From the NCBI GenBank assembly GCA_009760885.1, contig CM019699.1:41722268-41786267 (forward strand): a stretch of DNA of 64,000 nt, read 5' to 3'. Shown here piece after piece: positions 55,523 through 64,000 of this stretch. The notes below the pieces were generated by a model. That model was not told the DNA's origin. It did no database searches and worked only from the letters and a program-made list of their open reading frames with translations. Positions within the stretch are counted from its first letter, which is position 1; each line of letters opens with the position of its first letter. The translations under genes were made by a program, and so were the position numbers. Origin of the DNA: Achatina immaculata. Lineage: Eukaryota > Mollusca > Gastropoda > Stylommatophora > Achatinidae.

Positions 55523-57303
55523 CAGGGTGTTTCGAAAGTCACTTATTAGTGTTTGTTTAGTGTGTAAAGGTCGGCAGGTGGTCAGGTTACGCATGTCAGT
55601 CATCGTTACATTAAATTATGCTCTCTCTATCGTTAGCCTGGTGGAAGCTGGCCATTGTAAAAGTATGGCAGGTGATAAGATCAATCACCTCTGATAAGAA
55701 CAGATTAGCGGCATCTGAAGTGAAATTTTTTAGTTAGACTTTGTGCAGGGGAAATTAAGCTCACATTTACTTCCAACTGTCTCTCGCCACCTAGATTTGT
55801 CTCTCACCACCTAGATTTATTGCTTTATTGCTTTGGTCATTTGTAGACCATAGTTGAGACTGTTTTTATGTTCAGTGTATTAGCAGCTTTGCTCAGCACA
55901 AGTAGCGGAATTCACTTAATTCAGTTCAGTGTCTTATTCTGTTTACATGACATGGTTTTTTCATTTCAAGAGCATGTTTTTGTTGTTGAGATTGTTTTTA
56001 GAGAAGGCAGGAAGTATACCAATAGAGTAAGGGAGTAAGGGAGCTTTTTGCTGTGGAATTTCCTGAGACAGCAGTGCCCAGTATTAATGCAGTGCATAGT
56101 CTTATTGAGAAATTTCAGAGGACAGGATCAGTGCTAGATGCACAACGTAGTGGAAGACCATCAAAAGACTGAAAAAAAACTATTGGATAGTTCAACCTCT
56201 TTGAGTCACAGTCCATCAAAATCACTAGGAAAACTAGCACAGGAGCAAGATATCAGCATTAGAGGTGCCAATACTGCAGTCCGAAAAAGTTTGAAATTTC
56301 TGTGCCTTATGACAGTGTACTAGCAGGGCCGATTTGTGAATTTGGTGCCATATGCCAGAACTCTGGCACATGTTTCGTTTCATATAAATGCAATTCACAT
56401 TTTGGTTTGCACGTTAACTGCGCATATCAGATCCTGTTTGCAGCAGCATGGGCAGTATGGGGCCAGCATATCTGAGTTTGATTGTGCTTAGATTTGTGAA
56501 TTTTGTTAGAGCATATTTGAAAAATGAACACGCCCTCCAACATGACAAATGTTACTGGATGTACCCCATGTAGTTCTAGACATCCTAGAAAGACTAAAAG
56601 TTATTGTACTGAGTATGCCACATACTATAACACAACGAGATTGGATGAAGCTACATGAAGATTTAGACATTGCTGAGGTAAATATTGCACCTCTAGATCT
56701 ACCCGACGGTAAGTAGGACACAATTATCAGCTAAAATCATCACACTACTTTTTTTCCTAAAAAACTATTCACTCTTACTTTTACAGCTATTTTGATGCAT
56801 AATATGTATACTTATAACATGGAAATACCTTATTACATTCAATTTTACAACTGTACCCCCTATACAGATCAAGACCCATGCTTTTTAATTTGGCACAAAA
56901 GGAACATCCGTGCTTTTTTTCTGCAGCATGGGAAGAGTTTAAACGTGCGCAAGCCAGTGCTGACGCACACGGATTTCATTTCGAACATCGCCTTTAAGGT
57001 AAGACAAATTTACATGTACTAATTCTTTTCAATATTAAAATATTAATATACAATTGTAATTTTCAAAGACTTATGACATTATAATTTTATATTTTAATTA
57101 TTTTTTAAAGTCATTTTTTAAAGTTAATTCTCACTGCTGCTCACTGCAATAAACCCGTATAATGTAAAATGACTTTCATTTCTTTGATTTTAAACTTAAT
57201 GCTAACAATGATGCAATCAGAATGGCCTAGATAGATACCTACATCCACAGTCATTGCTTACCTGAATTTTTACACACTACCAAGTGACTTTTGAAACACC
57301 CTG
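55523..57303 (-). mobile_element. Tc1/mariner-type DNA transposon with TIRs and TA duplications
   Basis: Terminal inverted repeats cagggtgtttcgaaagtcac (55523) and, inverted, cagggtgtttcaaaagtcac (57303), with TA on both sides (55521-55522 and 57304-57305). tagtgtgtaaa follows in both ends. Internal plus-strand transposase text includes HVFVVEIVFREGRKYTNRV (about 55970), INAVHSLIEKF-equivalent, SGRPSK near 56150, and SPSKSLGKLAQEQDISIRGA (56200-56270). These form the helix-turn-helix pair of the IS630/Tc1/mariner superfamily. Catalytic text is broken. Coding orientation is plus within an element given here as inserted in a minus-strand LINE. Confidence 0.88.
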
Positions 57304-57305
57304 TA

Positions 57306-57680
57306 TATCAACAGCCTCGCTAGAACTGTTAGCTAGGCTGTCTTTTTTTTTTAGTAAAAGTGTCTGAAGACAGTGGAGGTTTCTCAGTAGAAGCTGTTGC
57401 TCTTTGTTCTCCAGCAGTATCTAGGATTATTGGTTCTGCAATAAGTGGAGATACTGATTCATGTTTGCTGGTGGCTGTAGCATCTTCTTTGCAGGTGAGA
57501 ATAATGTTTTCTGGCAGACTCTTCTACTGTCATGGTTTCCATGCAGTCCATTCTATCGCCGACTAAATCAATAGACTTCTTTTCAGGACTTACAAAACTT
57601 TCAGCCATGTTTGTAATTGCTGCTTTTAGTTCATTTGGGTTATCTGCTTGAGAGCATTTATAATATTGAAGATTGTGAAT
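57306..57680 (-). pseudogene. CR1/L2-like ORF1, N-terminal part
   Basis: Minus strand, beyond the DNA transposon: NPNELKAAITNMAESFVSPE, KKSIDLVGDRMDCMET (about 57660-57530), then text to TKKKDSLANSS near 57320. It joins ORF1 at 55520 if the transposon is removed. The LINE's 5' UTR probably lies above 57680, but I cannot place its end. Confidence 0.55.
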
Positions 57681-60125
57681 TATATATTTCTGAATAGTTC
57701 AATATTATAGAAATGAAGCTTAAATATGCTCTTTGATTAACACATCACAGGTTTCATAAAACTTTACCATTTCACTAAATCAAGTCTGATGAAATGTTCC
57801 ACCATTATTTAATTCTGACAATTAAGATATTCGAATTAGAATTCACAACATCACTTGAAATAAGATGTAATATGACATAATCTTTGTTAGTTTCATCATT
57901 GAAGCACATAATCATTTGTTTACAATATCAAACTCTATCATATTCTATATGCAGCCTTTCTCAATGTTCTCAACTTCGCAATATTCTACACTTGATATGA
58001 GAACATTCCCTAACTCAGTATTATATCAGATCTGTAACATGTGGTCAATCAATTATATGACTAAATCACTGAACTCAAAGTTTCTAAAGTATCAATTCTT
58101 TGTAATCACTTGAATCACTTGAAACACATCTTCAGTCTGTCCTAAAACTACTTCAAAACTGCTTTTCCTAAGTATATATTGCTCTAATTGTCCATCTGTT
58201 CCATCTGTCATTACCTATGTCTTCTTTTTCTCTCGTGTCTTCTCTGGAGTGTGTTCTCCTTCTGCTGTTCTTCTCTTCTCTGTCTACTTCTGATGATCCC
58301 CCTCACTTGTCCACTAGCCTCTGGACTTCCTCTTCTCGGGGGCTCCTTCCTTCTCATGCTCCTTACTTTGATGTCTGGACCAGTCTCTATTTACTAACCG
58401 TCCTTGTTCCTCCGTCTTCAGGCTCCCTCCTCTGACTCCTCTGTCTCCTCTATCCAGGACTTACATACTTCTTCGTCCTCTCTGCTTGTCTCCTGATCGT
58501 CTGTTCTTCCATCTGCGGGCCCCCTCCTCAGTCTCCTTTCTCCAGGACTTTTGTACTTCTTCATTCCCTCCTGTCTCTCCATTTGCCTTTTTATCTTTAA
58601 GTCCAGCTTGATGGATTAACCAATATATATTTTGGCTCCACTCTTCAAATGTCCACTGGTTCCTATGAGCGTTCTGACTGTCCGTCATTCAAACTGCTCC
58701 ATGACTCATATGGCATAAGTCAATTGTCCAATAGACCACGCCTCTAAATATTTAACTGGTCAGCTGGCCGAGTTGGTCACTCCTTTATTTAAAAACCGTG
58801 TGCAATACCATCATAACGTTTGTCATGCGTGTCGGTCTATGTCAATTTCGTCTTTACAATTGTTATATACCTAAGTCATTATCTTGCTCTTTCACGTCGG
58901 AGGTTTTATTGTGTCCTGGCTTTTTCATTGTGTCTGCCTTTTCTATTCGTCTTTTCTATTTTGTTTACACGTGTCAACGTCCAGTCACTGCTTTGTTATC
59001 ACTGGACTATCCTACTTTCTGGCGTCCTTCCTTTGTATTACCTATATCTCATCGTCACTGAGTCTCGTCTTTTTCTATTCACTGTTTCCACTGTTTACTT
59101 TTGTCCGCGTCATGGAAGTTTTATACCTTTCTTTTCCTTTCCTACCTACTTTTCTCTGTCGCTATTCAATGTTACTATTTTGTTCACAGTATATTTTCAT
59201 AATCATATTCGTTAAAAATAATAACAACTATAATCATTACTTACAAGGCCGTGCTACACGTTGAAGGTAGCTGCCTGAACATCACTTCCTTGACTGTGTT
59301 TATGTTTCCTTCTTTCAGCTCCATAAACTGTTTTGTTAGCTAGGATTCAATGGTCTCGGCGTCACCTTGTATTATCACTTTATTCTTAGTGTGGTATAGA
59401 TGTACTGGAGGACTGGTGTTTTTATGACATTCTCGACATTAGCGCCATGCTTGTAGTACCTATCCTCTCTTTCTGTGTTTGATAGCGATTTCTAACGGCT
59501 TGCCTCAGAGACTCATATTGCAGTGTGTTGTGACATTGTCCCTCGTTGGTTTATTTTATCGTTAAGCCCGGTGGGTTATCACATTTCTTAGCTTTGCTCC
59601 CACGGCCTTTTGTTTGTATAGTTCTTTGTTGTGATGGACCGGAGACCATCCCGACCGACAGCTGGGCTTGTTCGTCACCTCACAGATTGTATCTTCTGTC
59701 CTACATTCTATCATGGTTGCATAATGTCCGGATTAAACAGATAAAACATTTCGGCTTGAGTTATACTGGACAGACCGCATGGCTTATCGAAAAATGGTGG
59801 AGAGTAGTACGAACACGGAAAGAGTGTCTTACTACAATTTTATGAAATAACTCCACAAATTCGCATATTTTGAAGGATTTTCATAATCCAGTAGGAACAC
59901 AATTACTTCAGAAGTTCATCGATATAAGTATCATTGTCCAAGTATTTGAACTAACACGCAAAATAATTGAAAAATCAGTAGCGAGAAAATACACGTCCTA
60001 TCGCAGACAACTCAGCAGATAATAAGATCCTGAAACCAGACAGATTTTTTTCTTTTTTAATAGAAGACTCAGAAATGCTTTCCAGGTACCTAAAGTAGTC
60101 CCTGTCACATCGACCACAGTATTGT
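57681..60125. other. No supported gene; pyrimidine-rich tract
   Basis: 58210-58600 is a pyrimidine-rich tract (tcttctttttctctcgtgtc, cctcctctgactcctctgtc) with imperfect repeats of a ctcctctgtctcctctatcc-like unit. 58800-59260 gives overlapping hydrophobic frames in all three plus phases, as expected of T-rich DNA. Around 59750-59790 the reading LSYTGQTAWLIEKWWR faintly resembles a GIY-YIG start, too little to claim. Confidence 0.45.
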
Positions 60126-60129
60126 TTTT

Positions 60130-60420
60130 CTGGTTCGTTTCCTACTTTGTCATTGAAAACCCCATTGTTACAAATAATTCATAGTGTCTGGATTGTTTCA
60201 TTGCACTGTCTAAGTAATCATAAAATTCCTCCACCTTCTCTTCTGGGCTATCTGCTGTTGGGGTATAGGCATGTATGATGTTAATGTCAATAGACTTACC
60301 ATATCTTTTGACTAGTAGTACTCTGTCTGATAGTTCCCAGTGTCCTTTAACAGTATTTAAGATTTTCTTATCTATGATCATCGCCACAACTTTTTTCTGT
60401 AGGTTTTCTCCGCTGAAAAG
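60130..60420 (-). mobile_element. LINE endonuclease fragment
   Basis: Minus strand: VAMIIDKKILNTVKGHWELS-type start, DRVLLVKRYGKSIDINIIHA, YTPTADSPEEKVEEFYDYLD, then MGFSMTK where MGDFN is expected. This is the middle of an APE-type endonuclease (RTE-like style). The catalytic D-x-N strand has changed (GDFN to GFSM). No RT follows. Confidence 0.8.
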
Positions 60421-60454
60421 AAAATTTTATGACCTAGCAACTCCTTTTCTTCAG

Positions 60455-62285
60455 AACATGACAGATAAAAGGGATGGCGACTGCAGTAAAACTGGTTTAA
60501 ATAAATAGATAGATAGAGGTGTATGGTGCAGTTTTACAAAGTGAGGGAGGGAGTGAGTAAAGTGAGAAAAAAACGAATAGAAAGTATGAGAATGTATAAA
60601 TGAAAAACATACAACATCCAATATTTCGGCGTGAGCCTTTTTCGAGGATTACATACACTAACGAGACAAAAAAAAAACCACGAAGAACTTATCTGAATAT
60701 GGCCTCCTCCAAAGGTAAACAGCAGAAAAGTGTGTATCTTGGAAGAACCAAGCGGACCAACAAAGGGTACCCGATAGAGCCAATCGTAAAGAAGAGGTGG
60801 AGAGAGAGGAGGAAATCAAGTGTAGAAAGGGGTGGGGAGAAAGGTCATAGAAACATGATAGCCGCTAGAGAAGAAGATCTGTAAGGACTTTATTCCCCTT
60901 TCCCAGCTTCTTAGGTTGCGACGTTTATGTAATGAGGATTTGGATTTCCAGGATCAAGGCCATAAAATGCTAGATTTCTTCCGTCAACGTGGCTATCCAG
61001 AACATGTCCTCTCGTCATCTTGGAACCGCATCGGCCATATATCGCGGCAACAAGCCCTCACTCCTAAACCGCACTGTAGCTTGGACAGAGTCAAACTGGT
61101 ACTCACGTACCACCCTCATATCTTGGCAGTTAAAAACATACTGTTTCGTCATTTCCATCTCCTCCAGACCGAGCCTGATACACGTGAACTTTTTGAGGAA
61201 CCCCCATTGGTAGCCTACAGACAGGACAAGAACCTCAAGGACCTTTTAATTCGTAGTCATCTTAAGACAGATGACACTTTTTATGGTACCAGACGTTGCG
61301 GACGCCGTAGATGCAACACTTGTCCGTTTGTTGTCGAGGCTAGCCAGATCTCCTTTCCTAAGTCCACATTATAAGTTCAGGAGGGTTTTACTTTTACTTC
61401 ACGCAATGTTATTTATGCTATTATGTGCAAACATTGCTGTTTTAAGTACAGAGGTGAGACTGGCTTACGCTTAGGAGATCGATTTCGCTAGCATCTCAAT
61501 GATATTTCTAAGAGGGCCTGGACACCTGTGGCTAAACATTTTTGCTTTAGCAACCACATGGGAAAACAGGACATTTCTGTTAGTGCGATCCGCTCTTGTT
61601 CTGCTGATGTATGATCTCGGAGGGTCATAGAACAGCGACTTATTTTCCAGACTGGCTGTCTCCACCCAGCTGGAATTAACAATGTCTTCAGATTTCTGTA
61701 ACTTCTTTAGTTTTCCACTCCCCCTCCCTTTTTTTTTAAACTCTACTTTCTTTCTCCTAGCTACACATCCCTACTGCCACCCTCCTTCCTTCTCTGGCAT
61801 CATACTAGTGGTTATAGGATCTTGTCCTATTCACCAGTTTCACATTTTCTCCCTGCAGGTATTTATGTTCTTCTTTCATTATCTCTCCCCTTCACCTCCC
61901 CCCCCCCCCCGACACCTTCTTCTCTAGCGGCATCATGTTTCTATGGCCTTTCCCCCCACCCCTTTCTACCACTTTTTTCCTCCTCTCTCTCCACCTCTTC
62001 TTTACGATTGGCTCTATCGGGTATCCTTTGTTGGTCCGGCCAAGACACACACTTTTCTGCTGTTTACCTTTGGAGGAGGCCACATTCAGATAAGTTCTTC
62101 GTGGTTTTTTTTTGTCTCGTTAGTGTATGTAATCCTCGAAAAAGGCTCATGCCGAAATATCGGATGTTGTATGTTTTTCATTTATACATTCTCATACTTT
62201 CTATTCGTTTTTCTCACTTTACTTACTCCTTCCCTCACTTTGTAAAACTGCACCATACACCTCTATCTATCTTCTTCAGAACATG
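60455..62285 (+). mobile_element. PLE-1 copy with long inverted terminal segments
   Basis: The left segment (60455-60885) is the inverse of the right segment (61695-62285). Both contain the caatatttcggcgtgagcct / aggctcatgccgaaatatcg string. Between them is a plus-strand body holding the connector and GIY-YIG domain but no RT palm. The inverted segments are about 0.4-0.6 kb and could pair to form a large hairpin in single-stranded nucleic acid. The right end stops at tctatctatctt near 62275. Confidence 0.9.
60916..61690 (+). pseudogene. PLE-1 connector and GIY-YIG endonuclease
   Basis: The stretch from 60916 has RRLCNEDLDFQDQGHKMLDFF, HISRQQALTPKPHCSLDRVK, FEEPPLVAYRQDKNLKDLL and the cysteine patch GTRRCGRRRCNTCPFVVEAS (four cysteines, probable zinc site). 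After TAA at 61372, readthrough text gives FTSRNVIYAIMCKHC, RGETGLRLGDRFR, HLNDISKRAWTPVAKHF and NHMGKQDISV, the GIY-YIG nuclease with GETG and the RLGDR arginine preserved. One stop separates the two parts. Confidence 0.9.
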
Positions 62286-62390
62286 TTCTTCTAGTCTAGC
62301 ACAGTCTTAGTATGTTCTTCTAGTTTCAAACAGTCCTAGTATGTTCTTCTTGTCTCACACAGTCCTAATATGTTTTCTTCTAGTCCCACA
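62285..62390. repeat. About 29-bp tandem repeat, 4 units
   Basis: Units of tagtatgttcttctagtttc aaacagtcc with variants, joined directly to the PLE-2 terminal unit. Confidence 0.8.
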
Positions 62391-62785
62391 CAGTTGTGAC
62401 GTTTCTGCGTGAGCCTTAATAATACAAAAACACACAGGACAAAGAAAAATAGAGGAGGAAAAGTATAAATTCACACCAATGCTGTGTTTAAAAAATCAAA
62501 TGGTTAGGGCACTTAGCTGTAATTTGTAAGAAGCTGTGGCTTGTCGACGCTGTGTGTCATTACAGTGGAGTGTAGAGGGTATTTAAATGGAGACTTGGGT
62601 GGGGAAACCGTGGAGGGGAGAGAAAGTGATACAACGGTAATCTTGCCAGGAGAAGGTGAAATAGATGATTAGGGAAAAGGGGTTGCAAAGTGATGCTGTG
62701 AGGAGGCTTGACAAGTAAGAAGGGGATGGAGCTTAAAGGAGAGGTACTATAATGACTGAAGAGAATGTTAAGTGTAGCTGAACAG
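62385..62785 (-). mobile_element. PLE-2 terminal unit
   Basis: Homologous to the tandem units at 41455-42320: acagttgtgacgtttctgcg, tgagccttaataatacaaaa, ttagctgtaatttgtaagaa, gatacaacggtaatcttgcc, tgatgctgtgaggagg. It adjoins the stop of the PLE-2 protein. Confidence 0.88.
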
Positions 62786-62790
62786 CGAGT

Positions 62791-64000
62791 TTAACCCGTA
62801 TGGCTCCAGCGTCCCATAATTTTGAATGCAGCGGTTCTCAAGCGCCAGGCAGCTTGTGTCATCTGCGTGACATTGTTTGATTTGCCTCTGTGGTTGGGGC
62901 CATTGAAATGATTTGGGACTGCTTTCGAAGCATGCTGGGCGATGTCGTACAGATGTTTTTGCATGCGGTCCCCTAATCTGAGGCCAGTCTCACCAATATA
63001 CGTTTTCCTGCATCTTTTGCAAACGATGGCATATATCACATTGGGGGACTCGCATGTGAATCCTTCATGAAGAGTGAGGATAGTTTTGGGAAAGGTGATC
63101 GTTTTCGTTTCCCAGACTCCCGTTCAGGTAACGCAGCGGGGGCGGTTACATTTTCTGGTGCCAACATATGTAAGGCTCCTCTTCAAGTGGCTGTGGACGA
63201 GGATGTCCTTAGTTTTGGCTCACGTTTGTATGCCAACAAGGGTGGATCAGAGAAAATGTCGTGAATGTCGGGGTTGAGTTGGATTAGCGGCAGATGACGA
63301 TAAAGAATTTTCGTAACCATCTGACCACGCGGGTGGAAAGGCAATACTAACTTAACTCTGTCAGATGGAGTAACAGGCTTTTTCCTGAATACGTCTTTGC
63401 GGTCGACTAGTTGGATACGGTTGATGGCTTCACGAAGGACCTTTTCTGGGTAGCGGCGATGACGGAAAAATTCTGATAACTTGTTGGACTGATCTAAAAG
63501 GTCCAAGTTATCCTGACATATGCGGCGAAGACGGAAGAGTTGGGAATATGGGATGGAGTTCTTACAGGCTTTAAGATGGGAGGAGGTGTAAAGCAAATAG
63601 GTGTGGCTGTCAGTGGGCTTGTAAAATACAGAGGTGACAAGCATGTTTGTGCCAATAGAAATTTTAATGTCTAAAAAGTTGACAGACTTGTCAGAAATTT
63701 CATAAGTGAATTTTATGTTATTATTCATTATTGAGTGAGTTGGCGAATTCAATAAAAATTTTTTTAGCTCTTCCTGTGGCATACTTGTGATTCCAATGCC
63801 ATCATCGATGCATCTTTTATAGAATTCTGGAAGTCTGCCAGTGTAGGTTTCCCATAATTTGACCTCCAGAAAGCCCATAAATAGACATGCATAACTGGGA
63901 CCCATTTTCGTTCCCATGGCAACACCACTGATTTGCTCGAAGTATTCGCATTTGAATTCGAAAGATTTAGGTTTAGTGCTAGCTGTGTAAGTCTGATTAT
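62791..64000 (-). pseudogene. Penelope-like element family 2: RT and GIY-YIG, runs off window
   Basis: Minus strand. The RT stretch (63183 to the window edge) is open and includes ISGVAMGTKMGPSYACLFMG, YKRCIDDGIGITSM (catalytic DD intact), SVNFLDIKISI, FYKPTDSHTYLLYTSSH (PLE-specific block), LFRLRRICQDNLDLL connector, and SDRVKLVLPFHP. A single frame change near 63190 precedes KRSLTYVGTRKC/PRC cysteine residues and the nuclease: CESPNVIYAIVCKRCRKTYIGETGLRLGDRMQKHL, with GIY-YIG (IYAIV...YIGETG), the RLGDR arginine and NHFNGPNHRGK. The stop at 62791 is natural. This is the least damaged PLE in the window. Confidence 0.92.

Larger units (their letters stand above)
50224..57680 (-). mobile_element. 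Nearly complete CR1/L2-like LINE with ORF1 and ORF2, doubly interrupted
   Basis: A minus-strand LINE of about 5 kb once insertions are removed. The 3' end is (TCAA)n at 50224-50243. ORF2 remnants span 50479-53906 and ORF1 remnants 54290-57680. Related 3' pieces are at 24215-25150, 27749-27947, 29560-30087 and 30531-30752. A DNA transposon (55523-57303) lies in ORF1 and an unknown 0.64-kb segment (about 51102-51745) lies in ORF2. The endonuclease-RT order, short 3' repeats and TLGLMTDHHLSC/ARRIYY-type C-terminus fit the CR1/L2/Jockey group. Confidence 0.88.

Noticed and set aside
58188..59264. Several T-rich plus-strand frames resembling multi-pass membrane proteins
   Set aside because: Three phases overlap with similar hydrophobicity, as expected from pyrimidine-rich DNA; no splice or start context.
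59740..60040. GIY-YIG endonuclease of another PLE (YTGQTAWLIEKWWR)
   Set aside because: Only one short motif fits; the rest of the domain cannot be followed.

Overview
The window looks like intergenic or intronic DNA of a metazoan, most likely an invertebrate. It is AT-rich and has no prokaryotic gene organisation. It is packed with decayed eukaryotic transposable elements: APE-type non-LTR retrotransposons (LINEs), Penelope-like elements (PLEs), mariner-type DNA transposons, a Ty3/gypsy fragment and a tRNA-derived SINE. There are also a dozen or so minisatellites. A molluscan or other lophotrochozoan source would fit this mix, but nothing in the sequence fixes the taxon. No complete host gene can be supported.

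Layout. 1-745 holds nothing recognisable and is followed by a 37-bp minisatellite. 1.69-4.12 kb is a minus-strand LINE (family B). A 3' fragment of a second LINE (family A) sits in a TA microsatellite beside it. 4.85-5.12 kb is a tRNA-type SINE. 6.8-8.5 kb holds two mariner remnants. 8.55-11.77 kb is the best-preserved LINE (family A, plus strand). It lies in the trinucleotide tail of an older minus-strand LINE (family F, 11.8-14.2 kb), which itself carries a SINE with a 45-bp VNTR. 14.3-14.8 kb has two open segments behind plausible splice acceptors. 15.7-20 kb is a mosaic of LINE fragments, ending at a minus-strand exon-like segment that encodes a signal peptide (19962-20031). 20.9-23.3 kb is a PLE (family 3). 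24.2-27.9 kb is a CR1/L2-like 3' region split by a BovB-like RTE with a 9-bp target duplication. 27.95-31.2 kb is a GA-rich satellite with higher-order duplications. 31.3-34.7 kb holds a PLE flank, a LINE remnant, two minisatellites and a BovB insertion. 34.7-37.1 kb is a decayed gypsy gag-protease-RT fragment. 37.2-38.5 kb holds 39-bp and 51-bp minisatellites. 38.9-46.1 kb is dominated by PLE families 1, 2 and 3, with a BovB 3' end and an RNase H fragment. 47.5-48.7 kb is LINE family F. 50.2-57.7 kb is a nearly complete minus-strand CR1/L2-like LINE (ORF1 plus ORF2), interrupted by a DNA transposon with TA duplications and by a 0.64-kb insertion. 60.1-64 kb holds a LINE endonuclease fragment, a PLE-1 copy flanked by inverted repeats, and a PLE-2 copy that runs off the window.

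The elements are nested, so their relative ages can be read: CR1-like, family F and minisatellite DNA came first, and BovB-like RTE, family A and the DNA transposon came later. Three PLE families carry terminal repeats with a shared hairpin motif resembling a hammerhead ribozyme core. The most interesting single-copy signal is the signal-peptide exon with good splice sites, which may be the only visible piece of a secreted-protein gene.
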